Of a DNA stretch of 64,000 nucleotides, positions 19,475-28,374 are shown piece by piece; within the stretch, counting starts at the first letter, position 1; every line of letters starts with the position of its first letter. The notes under the pieces were generated by a model. It did no database searches, was not told the origin of the DNA, and saw nothing but the letters and a program-made list of their open reading frames with translations. The DNA lies in contig NZ_CP073720.1 in the NCBI RefSeq assembly GCF_025137375.1, positions 3,434,501 through 3,498,500 of the forward strand, in the 5' to 3' direction. This DNA comes from Dactylosporangium fulvum (lineage in GTDB: Bacteria; Actinomycetota; Actinomycetes; Mycobacteriales; Micromonosporaceae). A program made the position numbers and the translations under genes.

Positions 19475-20692
19475 ATGACGCCTACCGACGGAGGAACCCG
19501 AACCCAGAACGTGCCGCGCCGGCTGCCCGAGCCGGAACCGCGGAAGGTGCACTACACCGTGATCTCGGTGGACGACCATGTCGTCGAGCCCCCGACCACG
19601 TTCGAGGGGCGCATCCCGGCCGCCTTCATGGACCGGGCGCCCCGGATCGTCGAGGACGCCGACGGGGAGCAGGCGTGGCTGTACGACGGTGAGCTGCTGC
19701 CCAATATGAGCGTGCACGCGACCGTTGGATTCGACATCACCAACGCGGGCTTTGACCCGCAGCGCTTCGACCAGATGCGGCAGGGCTGCTGGGACATTCA
19801 CGAGCGGGTCCGCGACATGGATGTCAACGGCATCGCCGCCTCGTTGTGCTTCCCGTCCAAGCTCGCCGGGTTCGGCGGGTACCGGTTCTCGATGAGCCGT
19901 GACGCGGAACTCGGCCGGGCGGCGTTCGAGGCCTACAACGACTGGCATCTCGAGGACTGGGCGGGCGCGTACCCGGACCGCATCATTCCGTGCCAGATTC
20001 CGTGGCTCCGCGATCCCGCCGAGGGTGCCGAGTACATCCGGCGCAACGCCGAACGCGGATTCCGGGCCGTGACCTTCCCGGACAACCCCGAGCACCTGGG
20101 CCTGCCATCGGTGCACTCCGGACACTGGGATCCGCTGCTGCGGGCCTGCGCCGAGACCGGCACCGTGGTCTGCCTGCACGTCGGGTCGGCCTCGTTCATC
20201 CTCGGCGCCGCCTCGGACGCACCGCTGGACACCCGTACGGTGCTCTTCCCGCTCAACTCGAGCGTCGCCCTGGTGGACTGGCTGTACTCGATGATTCCGG
20301 TCCGGTTCCCGACCTTGAAGATCATGCTGGCCGAAAGCGGGATCGGTTGGGTGCCCTCGATGCTGGACCGGCTCCGGTTCTGCGTCGACCAGAACCACGC
20401 GGGCTACGCCGGCGGCTGGGCCAGTAACGAGTTCACGCCGACGGAGATCGTCCAGCGCAACTTCTGGTTCAGCTCGCTGGAGGACCCGTCCGGCTTCGAA
20501 CAGCGGCACCGGATCGGGGTGGACCGGATTCTGGTCGAGTCCGACTACCCACATCCTGACTCCACCTGGCCGGACACACAGGAAGTGTTGCACCGGCAAC
20601 TCCGCGACATCGACCGGGACGAGGTGGACCGGATCACCTACCGCAATGCGGCGGAGCTGTTCCGTTTCCCGGTCTCCGGGCTGCTGACCTGA
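19475..20692 (+). CDS. Metal-dependent amidohydrolase family protein (ACMSD/LigW type)
   Basis: The protein has 405 residues from the ATG at 19475, with a GAGGAGA Shine-Dalgarno. It belongs to the amidohydrolase-2 TIM-barrel family that includes aminocarboxymuconate-semialdehyde decarboxylase and resorcylate decarboxylases. The first strand [11 protein letters not shown] replaces the family HxH with D-D-H, a common variant in this subfamily. Further metal-ligand candidates are the His in VVCLHVGS, and SDYPHPD late in the protein with the catalytic Asp. Members are non-oxidative decarboxylases or hydrolases, not only amidases. Its position between the permease and ATPase genes suggests an early step on the imported compound. 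The exact reaction cannot be told from sequence. Confidence 0.85.
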   Translation: MTPTDGGTRTQNVPRRLPEPEPRKVHYTVISVDDHVVEPPTTFEGRIPAAFMDRAPRIVEDADGEQAWLYDGELLPNMSVHATVGFDITNAGFDPQRFDQMRQGCWDIHERVRDMDVNGIAASLCFPSKLAGFGGYRFSMSRDAELGRAAFEAYNDWHLEDWAGAYPDRIIPCQIPWLRDPAEGAEYIRRNAERGFRAVTFPDNPEHLGLPSVHSGHWDPLLRACAETGTVVCLHVGSASFILGAASDAPLDTRTVLFPLNSSVALVDWLYSMIPVRFPTLKIMLAESGIGWVPSMLDRLRFCVDQNHAGYAGGWASNEFTPTEIVQRNFWFSSLEDPSGFEQRHRIGVDRILVESDYPHPDSTWPDTQEVLHRQLRDIDRDEVDRITYRNAAELFRFPVSGLLT

Positions 20693-20721
20693 CATTGGCG
20701 GATTCGCAGGGAGGAGAAGGC

Positions 20722-21549
20722 GTGCCTGAGTTGGTATCGCAGAGCAGCGGTCCGATAACCCATGATCGGCCGGTGCCCGAAGCCTTGATCACCGTCGAGG
20801 CGCTGTCGAAGGTGTACGAGACGCGCTCCGGCGAGCGGGTGATGGCGCTGCGCGACATCGACTTGGCGGTCGGCGAAGGGGAGTTCGTCTCGTTGGTCGG
20901 TCCGAGTGGCTGCGGGAAGACGACTCTGCTCAAGATCATAGCGGGGCTCTACCCGGCATCGCTGGGTGGGTCGAGAATAGACGGACAGCCGGTGCAGGGG
21001 CCGCACCCGGATGTGGCGATGGTCTTCCAGAGCCCGGTACTGCTGGCCTGGCGCACTGTCCTGAAGAACGTCATGCTGCCCGGGGAGATCGCCGGCCGGA
21101 ACCGTCGCGACAGCGAGAAACGGGCACGGGAGCTCATCGAGATGGTCGGCCTCGCCGGCTTCGAGAACAAACTTCCGCGGGAACTCTCCGGTGGCATGAG
21201 GCAGCGTGCCTCGATCGCGCGAGCCCTTGCCGCGGGCAGCCGAATCCTGCTGATGGACGAGCCGTTCGGCGCGGTCGACGCCTTCACCCGGGACACGCTC
21301 AACATCGAGCTGCTGCGGATCTGGGATCAGGACCGCAAGACGGTCGTGTTCGTCACCCACAGCATCTCCGAGGCGGTGCTGCTCTCCGACCGGGTCATCG
21401 TGATGGCCGCCCGCCCCGGCCACGTCATCGAGGACTTCAGAGTTCCGCTCGCCCGGCCACGGACCATCGACGACATGGCCTCGCCGGAAGCAGGCATGGC
21501 CGTCAACCACATCCGGCACCTGCTCACGGGGCCGGCGGTCAATGGTTGA
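20722..21549 (+). CDS. ABC transporter ATP-binding protein (SsuB/TauB class)
   Basis: Start chosen at GTG 20722, 5 bases after GGGAGGAG; a TTG 27 bases earlier would bury that site. This gives 275 residues. Walker A is GPSGCGKTT, the signature LSGGMRQR, Walker [13 protein letters not shown] and the switch histidine in FVTHSISEA. The closest functional group is nitrate/sulfonate/taurine importers, matching the permease and binding protein. The stop overlaps the first CoA-transferase gene by 8 bp. Confidence 0.93.
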   Translation: MPELVSQSSGPITHDRPVPEALITVEALSKVYETRSGERVMALRDIDLAVGEGEFVSLVGPSGCGKTTLLKIIAGLYPASLGGSRIDGQPVQGPHPDVAMVFQSPVLLAWRTVLKNVMLPGEIAGRNRRDSEKRARELIEMVGLAGFENKLPRELSGGMRQRASIARALAAGSRILLMDEPFGAVDAFTRDTLNIELLRIWDQDRKTVVFVTHSISEAVLLSDRVIVMAARPGHVIEDFRVPLARPRTIDDMASPEAGMAVNHIRHLLTGPAVNG

Positions 21550-22627
21550 GGGGCCGCTGGGCGGCATGCGCGTGGTGGAGATCGGCCAAGACATCGCCGT
21601 TCCCTACGCCGGCCGGTTGTTGCGTCTGCTCGGCGCCGAGGTGTGCAAGATCGAGCCACCGGCCGGTGACCGGCTGAGGCGGTACGCGCCGAGCGGCTCG
21701 ACGGCCGGGGTGGGAGGCCTGTTCCGCTACCTCAACGCCGGAAAGTCCTCGGTCGCCCTCGATCCCTCGCGACCGGACGGTCGCGCGGTGGCCGCCGGGC
21801 TGTGCGCGAACGCGGACGTGGTCCTCGTCGACGAGGGGCTCGGCGCCGTGCCAGGGGTCGCGGCGGACGTCGCGGAGGGGGCCGGGACGGTGGTGCGGCT
21901 GCTCGACTTCGGCGCGGGCGGACCCTACGCGACGTGGCAGGCTTCGGAACTGGTGGTCCAGGCCGCGGCGGGTTGGGTGTCCCCGCGCGGGCGGGTCGAG
22001 GGGGACCCGGTGCCCGTCGGCGGCAGGCTCGGGGAGTACGCGGCCGGAACGTATCTCGCCGTCGCCGGCCTCACCGGCCGGCGATCCAGAGCGGACGAAT
22101 CTCCGGTGCGCGTGGTGGTGGACCGGATGTCAGCGGTGTTCAACACCGTCGCGTACGACATGCTGCGCCGCGAGACCCTGGTCGAACTGGGGTACGTCCA
22201 GACCCGCTACACCGCCTACATACCCGGCCCGATGCGCTGCCAGGACGGCATGGTCGCGGTGAACTGCCTGACCGGCCAGCACTGGAACGACCTGTGCTCG
22301 TTGCTGGGCGTGCCGGAATACGCGGACCGGTACGTGGAGATGCGGTACGACCAAGGGGACATGGAGGCCTTCTACGCGGCGGTGCGCCCGTGGTTCGCCG
22401 CGACGACGGTCGTCGACGCGGTGGAGATCTGCCAGGCGTTCCGCGTACCTGCCGCACCGATAACGACCGGCGCCACCGCGCCGGACCTGCCTCCGTTCCG
22501 GGAACGCGGCTTCTTCGTGCCCGCGCCCGACGGGGCGGTGCACCCGGGCCCCCCGTTTCGGCTGCGCGACGTCCCCGCCGAGCCGCTCGGGCCGGCTCCG
22601 ACGCTTGTTGACGGGCGGACGCGGTGA
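21542..22627 (+). CDS. Family III CoA-transferase, probable non-catalytic partner
   Basis: This 361-residue protein has the CaiB/BaiF fold: [30 protein letters not shown] at the N-terminus, [14 protein letters not shown], and the central block around [14 protein letters not shown]. Family III enzymes form an enzyme-CoA anhydride on an aspartate in that block (Asp169 of formyl-CoA transferase); here the aligned residue is Glu165. The adjacent paralogue at 22624 retains the Asp. In benzylsuccinate CoA-transferase two different family III subunits form one enzyme with only one catalytic Asp, which is the best model. The protein is also short for the family (usually about 400). Genes are coupled by a 4-bp overlap. 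Confidence 0.85.
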   Translation: MVEGPLGGMRVVEIGQDIAVPYAGRLLRLLGAEVCKIEPPAGDRLRRYAPSGSTAGVGGLFRYLNAGKSSVALDPSRPDGRAVAAGLCANADVVLVDEGLGAVPGVAADVAEGAGTVVRLLDFGAGGPYATWQASELVVQAAAGWVSPRGRVEGDPVPVGGRLGEYAAGTYLAVAGLTGRRSRADESPVRVVVDRMSAVFNTVAYDMLRRETLVELGYVQTRYTAYIPGPMRCQDGMVAVNCLTGQHWNDLCSLLGVPEYADRYVEMRYDQGDMEAFYAAVRPWFAATTVVDAVEICQAFRVPAAPITTGATAPDLPPFRERGFFVPAPDGAVHPGPPFRLRDVPAEPLGPAPTLVDGRTR

Positions 22628-23895
22628 CCGAGCCGAACGCCTTCGCCGGGATCCGCGTACTGGACCTGGGCACCTTCTGGGCCGGCCCGTACCTGGGCAG
22701 CCTGCTCGGCGCGCTGGGTGCGGACGTGCTGAAGGTGGAAGGCCCGCGCCGGCCGGACGGGTTCCGCTTCGTCGCCGCGTTCCCCCAGCAGGGCAGCCGC
22801 TGGTACGAGATGAGCGGACTGTTCCAGGCGACCAACCTCAACAAGCGCGGGATGACCCTGGACCTCGGTACCGACGCCGGCCGGGCGGTGTTCGAGCGCC
22901 TGCTCGGCGGCGCCGACATCGTCATCGAGAACTTCTCGCCGCGGGTCATCGAGCAGTTCGGATTCGGCTATCCCGCGATCTCCGCGGTGAACCCCCGGAT
23001 CGTGATGGTCCGTATGCCGGGGTACGGGCTGGAGGGTTCGTGGCGCGAGTTCGTCGGGTTCGGCAACTCCTTCGAGTACGCCGGCGGCCTGGGCTGGATC
23101 ACCGGTGACCCGGACGGCCCCCCGCTCGGCCCCGGCGGGTACGCCGATCCGCTCGTCGCGATGCACGCCATGCTGGCGGTGATCGCCGCACTGCGGGACC
23201 GGGAGCGCACCGGGCGCGGTCAGCTGATCGAGTTGGTGCAGGCCGAGGTGGTCGCGGCGATGACGGCGGAGCCGGTGATCCAATATGCCCTCGCCGGTGA
23301 GGTACTCGGGCGCACGGGTGCCCGGTCGGAGGAGTTCGCACCACAAGGCGTGTACCCGTGCCGCGGCGAGGACGAGTGGCTCGCGCTGACCGTCCGCGAC
23401 GACGCGGAGTGGACGCGGCTGGTGCGGATCGTCGGGGAGCCGCAGGGACTGCCGGCGGAACAGCTGGCGACCCTTGCCGGGCGCCGGGCCGCCCACGACT
23501 CGATTGACCGCTGGCTGTCCGACTGGACCCGGGACCGTGATCCGGCCGGCACCGCTGACCTGCTCCAGGCGGCGGGAATCCCCGCGGCCAAGGTGCTCAC
23601 CCCGGCTGGGATGTACCACGATCCACAGGTGACGGCGACCGGTTACTACCAAGCGCTCGAGCATCCCCTGACCGGGGTCCGCCGGTACCCGGGCTGGCCG
23701 TTCCGGTTCGGTTCCGGCAGCGGAGTGCGTCTGGCGCACCGGTTCCGCTCACCGCTGCTGGGCGAGCACAACGAGGAGATTCTGCGCGAGAGCCTCGGCA
23801 TGAACCCCGAGGAGATCGACGAGCTGCGCCATCGAGGCGTGATCAGTGAGCGGATTCTTGGGGTCGAGGAGGAGCACGATGGCGGAGATACGTGA
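22624..23895 (+). CDS. Family III CoA-transferase, probable catalytic subunit
   Basis: A 423-residue CaiB/BaiF protein starting at GTG 22624 inside the previous stop. VLDLGTFWAGPYLGSLLGALGADVLKVEGP gives the N-terminal CoA-binding start, TNLNKRGMTLDLGT the ADP-contacting loop, and D175 in GGYADPLVAMHAM is the expected acyl-anhydride aspartate. It would move CoA from a donor such as succinyl-CoA to a pathway acid, sparing ATP. With the upstream Asp-less paralogue it likely forms a heteromer. The last 17 bp overlap the start of the first desulforedoxin-like gene. Confidence 0.9.
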   Translation: MTEPNAFAGIRVLDLGTFWAGPYLGSLLGALGADVLKVEGPRRPDGFRFVAAFPQQGSRWYEMSGLFQATNLNKRGMTLDLGTDAGRAVFERLLGGADIVIENFSPRVIEQFGFGYPAISAVNPRIVMVRMPGYGLEGSWREFVGFGNSFEYAGGLGWITGDPDGPPLGPGGYADPLVAMHAMLAVIAALRDRERTGRGQLIELVQAEVVAAMTAEPVIQYALAGEVLGRTGARSEEFAPQGVYPCRGEDEWLALTVRDDAEWTRLVRIVGEPQGLPAEQLATLAGRRAAHDSIDRWLSDWTRDRDPAGTADLLQAAGIPAAKVLTPAGMYHDPQVTATGYYQALEHPLTGVRRYPGWPFRFGSGSGVRLAHRFRSPLLGEHNEEILRESLGMNPEEIDELRHRGVISERILGVEEEHDGGDT

Positions 23896-24037
23896 CGGGG
23901 CACAGGTGCGCGTCGGCAGCCGGGTGCGCTGCGAGCGGTGCGGCACCGAGATCGTGGTCGTGCGCCCGCCCGCGGAGCAGCTCATCTGCTGTGAGGTACC
24001 GATGTCCCCGCTGGAGAGTGGTCGGAGGCAGGCATGA
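23879..24037 (+). CDS. Tiny desulforedoxin-like Fe(Cys)4 protein 1
   Basis: This 52-residue protein begins at ATG 23879, 7 bases after GGAGGAG, within the end of the CoA-transferase gene. It contains RCERCGTEIVVV and, 18 residues on, LICCEVPM. The C-x2-C then adjacent C-C spacing is that of desulforedoxin and the N-terminal domain of desulfoferrodoxin, which bind one iron through four cysteines. Usual desulforedoxins are 36-40 residues and dimeric. The likely job is single-electron transfer or metal binding for an enzyme of this operon; none is identified. A structural zinc is the main alternative. Confidence 0.75.
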   Translation: MAEIRDGAQVRVGSRVRCERCGTEIVVVRPPAEQLICCEVPMSPLESGRRQA

Positions 24038-24174
24038 ACCTGATCGGAAAGCGATACGAGTGTGAACGGTGCGCGGCGGAGGTGCTCTGTACTCGGCAGG
24101 GCGAGGGCTCGCTGGCCTGTTGCGGTGCGCCCATGCGGGTCAAGGCCGCCAAGCCCCTGCCGGCGTCGGACTGA
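24034..24174 (+). CDS. Tiny desulforedoxin-like Fe(Cys)4 protein 2
   Basis: The start ATG at 24034 overlaps the stop of the previous tiny gene by 4 bp, and the frame runs to TGA at 24172-24174, encoding 46 residues. YECERCAAEVLCT and GSLACCGAPM reproduce the desulforedoxin pattern almost exactly, including the terminal CCGxPM that desulforedoxin and desulfoferrodoxin share. An additional cysteine (LCT) is present. It is a paralogue of its neighbour, so a heterodimer is plausible. It closes the operon that began at 18.6 kb; the convergent IclR gene ends 25 bp later. Too short for most automatic gene callers. Confidence 0.75.
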   Translation: MNLIGKRYECERCAAEVLCTRQGEGSLACCGAPMRVKAAKPLPASD

Positions 24175-24199
24175 GCCGGGCGGCCAGGCCGCCCAGTGG

Positions 24200-25039
24200 T
24201 CAGTCGGGGTAGCCCAGCCGGGCCGAGATCTGCCGGGCGACCTTGATCAGGTCGGAGGTGTGCTGCTCCATGAGCGGGCGTGTCCACCGGTCGGCGGGCC
24301 CGGTCACGTTGACCGCTGCCACGGCGATGCCCTGGTCGCTGAGGATCGGCGCCGCGACGGCGGTGGCGTTCGCCACCACCTCGCCGAGGCTCATCGCGTA
24401 CCCCTGGCGGCGGATCGTGGCGAGTTCGGCCTCGATCTGTTCCCTGGTCGGGATCTCGAACTCGGGGTAGTCACGACGGTCGGCGTGTTCGAGGCGGGTG
24501 AGGACGCGTTCGACGGTTTCCGGTTTGGAGAATGCGAGGATGGCGTGACCGGTAGCGCCGATGAAGAGTTCGTAGGTGTGTCCGACGCCGGTACTGAGGC
24601 GCAGCGGCTGGCGGCTCACGAGCTCCGCCACACAGTACCGTGCCTCGGCGGTGGGGCAGTGCAGGCCAACGGTTTCGTTGGTGATCGACCGCAGCTCCTC
24701 AAGGTGGGGCATCGCTGCCGTCACCAGATCCTCGTTCGCGGAGCGATGCATCATCACCCGAGCCAGGGTCATCACGGCCGGCCCCAGGCTGTAGCGGTTG
24801 GTCACCGCGTCCTGGACCAGGAAACCGCTGCTCTGCAGGGCCTTGACCATCCGGTGCACGGTCGGCATCGTCAGCCCGGTCTGCCGAGTCAGTTCGGTCA
24901 GCGAGACCGTCGGACGTTCCACGCTGAAGCACTTGAGCAGTTGCAGCGCCCGGTGGATGGCCTGAGAGCCGCGCTCGGCGGTTGGCTCGTTGGCTGCCGG
25001 CGTATTGGCATCTTTCTTCATGGCTCCCCTGCCAGTCAT
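24200..25039 (-). CDS. IclR-family transcriptional regulator, probable master regulator of the locus
   Basis: This 279-residue protein has an N-terminal winged helix (about residues 24-85, with AIHRALQLLKCF, LTELTRQTGLTMPTVHRMVKAL and NRYSLGP) and a C-terminal IclR effector domain (about 100-275, with TNETVGLHC, GATGHAILAF and AVAAPILSDQGIAVAAVNVTGP). Family members are dimers or tetramers that bind small acids or CoA intermediates. The gene is divergent from an acyl-CoA synthetase, and the 56-bp gap holds operator f, whose inner part TGGAA-GTATA-TTCCA matches the E. coli IclR consensus TGGAAATNATTTCCA. Six more copies of the extended site lie before the other operons here. I used ATG 25039; ATG 25021 would remove six residues. 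It is probably autoregulated. Confidence 0.93.
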   Translation of the reverse strand: MTGRGAMKKDANTPAANEPTAERGSQAIHRALQLLKCFSVERPTVSLTELTRQTGLTMPTVHRMVKALQSSGFLVQDAVTNRYSLGPAVMTLARVMMHRSANEDLVTAAMPHLEELRSITNETVGLHCPTAEARYCVAELVSRQPLRLSTGVGHTYELFIGATGHAILAFSKPETVERVLTRLEHADRRDYPEFEIPTREQIEAELATIRRQGYAMSLGEVVANATAVAAPILSDQGIAVAAVNVTGPADRWTRPLMEQHTSDLIKVARQISARLGYPD

Positions 25040-25055
25040 GAGTCTCGCCAGATCA

Positions 25056-25080
25056 TGGAAGTATATTCCACGCAGTGGAT
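25056..25080. promoter_or_regulatory. Predicted IclR-family operator, site f (iclR/synthetase divergent promoter)
   Basis: TGGAA (25056-25060), TTCCA (25066-25070) and TGGAT (25076-25080) alternate with 5-bp spacers. The first two halves form the perfect 15-bp palindrome with GTATA centre. TATACT on the minus strand (25065 to 25060) could be the -10 of the regulator gene, so binding would block its own transcription. Confidence 0.75.
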
Positions 25081-25095
25081 TACCGAGGTTGGCCG

Positions 25096-26673
25096 ATGAG
25101 ATCTATACCACTGCCACCCGAGTTCGCGTGGCGCACGGTCCCGTCCCTCCTGGCGGCCCGCACGGCCCGCACACCTTATGCCAGGGCGGTCGTCGGGCGC
25201 TCCGGAAACGGCTCCTACCGAGCGCTCACCTACCAGGAACTGGACGAGGCGGCGGGTCGGGTCGCGGGCGGGCTGGCCACGGCGGGCGTCCGGCGCGGCG
25301 ACCGGGTCGGTTGGATCCTCGACAACGGCAGCGGCGTCGACGCGCTGATCATCTACCACGCCGTGCTGCGGCTCGGTGCGGTGAACGTGCCGGTGAACGC
25401 GCGGCTCGCGCCGCCTGAGGTAGCGCATATCCTGCGCCACAGCGGGGCCCGGATGGTCCTCGTCGGTCCGGACCACAAAGACCGGGCGCGGGATGCGCCC
25501 TGCGATGTCGTCGTGCTGAACACGACCGATCCGCTCGGTCCGCTGCGCGGTGCGCCGGTACCGGCGGTCGCCGGCCTGGCCGACACCGACCCGGCCAACC
25601 TGCTCTACACCTCGGGCACGACCGGGCGGCCGAAAGGGGTCCTGCACACACACGGCTCGTCGCTGGCCGCCGCAATCGGCTGGAGCGATGCCTTCCGTCT
25701 GACCCCGAACGACGTGCTGCAAAGCCCCTTTCCCGTCACCAGCGGGGCCGGCCTGCACTTCAACGCGTTGTCGTGCCTGTCGGCCGGTGCCTGTGTCGTT
25801 GTCGACGACTACGACACCGCGGCGAGCCTCGCCCTGATCGCCGAGGTCGGAGCGACCGTGTACGTCGCGGTGCCGTCGATTTACGCGTTCTGGCTGGACA
25901 GCCCCCTGATCGCGGAAGCATCCCTGGAAACCCTGCGCATCCTGGACTACGGCGGGGCCAGCATGCCCGCGTCGCTGATCCAACAACTGCGGGCCGCGGT
26001 GCCCTCGGCCGGGCTGATGCACACCTACGGGCTCACTGAGGCCGGTCCGGGCGGGTGCTACCTGCCCGAGGAGTACGCGTTGGCCCGGCTCGGGTCGATC
26101 GGCAACCGCTGGGCCGGCCGGTTCACCCAGGTGCGGGTCGTCGACGAGCACGGCGCGGACGTCGGACCCGGCGGCACCGGCGAACTCCTGCTGCGAGGAC
26201 CGTCCATAATGGTCGGCTACTACGGTGACCAGGAGGCAACCGCGGCGGCGTTCCTCGACGGCTGGCTGCGCTCCGGCGACGTGGTCCGGGTCGACGACGA
26301 AGGCTTCCTGTACCACGTCGACCGGCGCAAGGACATCATCGTGCGCGGTGGGCACAACGTGGCCGGCGCGGAGGTGGAGGCGGCGCTGCACGCCCACCCC
26401 GCGGTACGCGAGGCCGCAGTGATCGGTGTGCCGCATCCGCGGCTCGGCGAGGACGTGTACGCGGTGGTGGTCCTGCGGGAGAGCCTCGACGGCTCGCTGC
26501 CGGCACCCGCCGACCTGATCGCACACTGCCGGGAACTGCTGGCGGACTTCAAATGCCCGCGCCGGGTGGAGGTGGTCGAGGCGTTGCCGCGCAACGCGGC
26601 CGGCAAGGTACTCAAGCAGGTGTTGCGCGAGCGGGTTCGGCAGTCGGGCACGGCCGGCTCGGCGAAGCCATGA
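25096..26673 (+). CDS. Acyl-CoA synthetase (AMP-forming)
   Basis: Starting at ATG 25096 (a few bases after GAGGTTGG) the protein has 525 residues; a slightly longer in-frame reading would enter the operator. Motifs are LLYTSGTTGRPKGVLHTH, TYGLTEAGP, LRSGDVVRVDDEGFLYHVDRRKDIIVRGGHN and the C-terminal NAAGKVLKQVLRE with the catalytic lysine. It belongs to the broad long-chain/aryl-acid CoA ligase group. It is the only rightward gene in this stretch and stands directly beside the regulator, an arrangement typical of the first, inducer-generating activation step of a pathway. Confidence 0.92.
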   Translation: MRSIPLPPEFAWRTVPSLLAARTARTPYARAVVGRSGNGSYRALTYQELDEAAGRVAGGLATAGVRRGDRVGWILDNGSGVDALIIYHAVLRLGAVNVPVNARLAPPEVAHILRHSGARMVLVGPDHKDRARDAPCDVVVLNTTDPLGPLRGAPVPAVAGLADTDPANLLYTSGTTGRPKGVLHTHGSSLAAAIGWSDAFRLTPNDVLQSPFPVTSGAGLHFNALSCLSAGACVVVDDYDTAASLALIAEVGATVYVAVPSIYAFWLDSPLIAEASLETLRILDYGGASMPASLIQQLRAAVPSAGLMHTYGLTEAGPGGCYLPEEYALARLGSIGNRWAGRFTQVRVVDEHGADVGPGGTGELLLRGPSIMVGYYGDQEATAAAFLDGWLRSGDVVRVDDEGFLYHVDRRKDIIVRGGHNVAGAEVEAALHAHPAVREAAVIGVPHPRLGEDVYAVVVLRESLDGSLPAPADLIAHCRELLADFKCPRRVEVVEALPRNAAGKVLKQVLRERVRQSGTAGSAKP

Positions 26674-26706
26674 CCGTGCCCGCCCCGCCCGAGTGCTGGT
26701 ACCTTC

Positions 26707-28374
26707 TCAGCCGGTACGCGTGGTGACGCGCTGCGGCGGATCGAGCACCTCGGCGTACCAGGGTGCCAGCACCTCACCGTCGATCGCCACGTCGATCACC
26801 ATCGGCGCCTCGCCGGACCAGGCGTGGATCGCGTCGGCGAGTTCGCCGGCGGTGGTGGCGCGCCGGGCCTCGCAACCGAAGCCGGCGGCTACCTCGACCA
26901 TGTCCGGACCGCTGAACCGCGCGATGTCGTCCGGCAGTCCCTCGTGGCGTAGGTGGTGGATCTCTGCGCCGTAGGCCATGTCGTTGAACACTACGACGAG
27001 CAGCGGGATGGCCTCCCGCACCAGCGTGTCGAGGTCGGCGATGGACGTGGCGAGCCCGCCGTCGCCGATCACACAGACGTGCGAGGGACCCGGCCGGGCG
27101 ACGGCTGCCCCGATTGCCACGCCGAGAGCCTGGCCGATGGCGCCGAACGTGAGGGTGAACTGATACCGGTGTGGTTCGGGGACCGTGATGAACTCCGTGG
27201 GGAAACCGATGTAGTGCCCACCGTCGACGGTCAGGACCCGATCCGCGGGCAACTCCCGGTCCAGAACCATCGACGCGGTACGGGGATCGATCCTGCCGTC
27301 GCCGCTGCGGTCGGTGAACCCCTCCTCGGGCCGCCGCTGGGCGAGTCGGTCGAAGGCGCCTTCGGCGGCCCACCGCGCCGGTGCCGCGCCGCGCTCCGGC
27401 AGCCGAGGCAGGAGCGACTCGACCAAATCCCGTACATCGGCGACTATCCCGTGGTGCGGCCGGGCCTGCGCGCCGATGGCGTCCGCGTTTTTGTCGCATT
27501 GCACCAACGTGGCGTGCGGGAAGAGTCCGCCGCGAGCTATCGTCCACACGCTCAGCGACGCCCCGAGCGCGACCACCAGGTCCGCCGCGCCCAGCAGCTC
27601 ACGGGCCAGCGGGTGGGAGAAACCACCGACCACGCCGATGTCGGCCGGGTGGCTGTGGAATCGATCCTTGAGCAGCGCGGTGGTCCCGAGGAGGGCGCCG
27701 GTCCGCTCGGCCAGTGCCGCCACCGCGTCCCCCGCGCCGGACCATTCCGCGCCTCGGCCGGCCACCACGACCGGGTGGGTCGCGGCGGAGAACAACTCGG
27801 CCAGCCGTACCACGTCGCCCTCGTCGACCGGTGCCCGGTGCCGCGGCACCGTCGGTCGGGTCAGGGGTACCGGCGCCCAGGTCCGTTGCTGCACCGAGCC
27901 GGGCACGCTGACGACGACCGGGCGGCGCTCACGCATGGCCAACTCGGCCGCCTCGACCAGCGTCGCCCCCGGATCGGTCTCGGTAACCCGAAGGTACGCG
28001 GCGCCCGTGCCGGCAACGAGCGGTTCCTGATCGATCGCCTGCCCGGTGGGCCTTCGACCGACAGGCAGCTCACTGGTGACGACCAGGACCGGGGAGGCGG
28101 AGCGGACCGCGGTCGTCAGCGCGGTGAGCGCGTTCGTCAGGCCCGGGCCTTGGATCACCGTTGCCACGCCGAGCCCGCCGGTGGCACGTGCCTGACCGTC
28201 GGCCATGTTCACTGCGCCCGCTTCGTGCCGGGTCGCCACGTACCGGCCACCACCCTTGCGGAACTCGCCGATCATGTGCATGTTGCCCACGCCCATGACA
28301 CCGAACATCTCGCGTACGCCGAGGCACTTGAGCGCTTCGACAAGACGGGCGTAACCCGCTGTTTCCGTGTTCAT
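26707..28374 (-). CDS. Thiamine-diphosphate-dependent enzyme, acetolactate synthase/benzoylformate decarboxylase superfamily
   Basis: The protein has 555 residues starting at ATG 28374, which overlaps the upstream gene's TGA by 4 bp; a 708-residue reading begins inside that gene and is rejected. The N-terminal Pyr domain carries the ThDP-activating glutamate E51 in ATRHEAGAVNMADGQAR, a middle Rossmann domain spans about 185-330, and the C-terminal PP domain has VIGDGGLATS followed about 25 residues later by FNDMAYG, the Mg-diphosphate motif. Members decarboxylate 2-oxoacids, ligate or cleave at carbonyl carbons, or act as 2-hydroxyacyl-CoA lyase/oxalyl-CoA decarboxylase. It is the last gene of the leftward 34.7-26.7 kb operon. 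It probably splits or decarboxylates a 2-oxo or 2-hydroxy intermediate. Confidence 0.88.
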   Translation of the reverse strand: MNTETAGYARLVEALKCLGVREMFGVMGVGNMHMIGEFRKGGGRYVATRHEAGAVNMADGQARATGGLGVATVIQGPGLTNALTALTTAVRSASPVLVVTSELPVGRRPTGQAIDQEPLVAGTGAAYLRVTETDPGATLVEAAELAMRERRPVVVSVPGSVQQRTWAPVPLTRPTVPRHRAPVDEGDVVRLAELFSAATHPVVVAGRGAEWSGAGDAVAALAERTGALLGTTALLKDRFHSHPADIGVVGGFSHPLARELLGAADLVVALGASLSVWTIARGGLFPHATLVQCDKNADAIGAQARPHHGIVADVRDLVESLLPRLPERGAAPARWAAEGAFDRLAQRRPEEGFTDRSGDGRIDPRTASMVLDRELPADRVLTVDGGHYIGFPTEFITVPEPHRYQFTLTFGAIGQALGVAIGAAVARPGPSHVCVIGDGGLATSIADLDTLVREAIPLLVVVFNDMAYGAEIHHLRHEGLPDDIARFSGPDMVEVAAGFGCEARRATTAGELADAIHAWSGEAPMVIDVAIDGEVLAPWYAEVLDPPQRVTTRTG

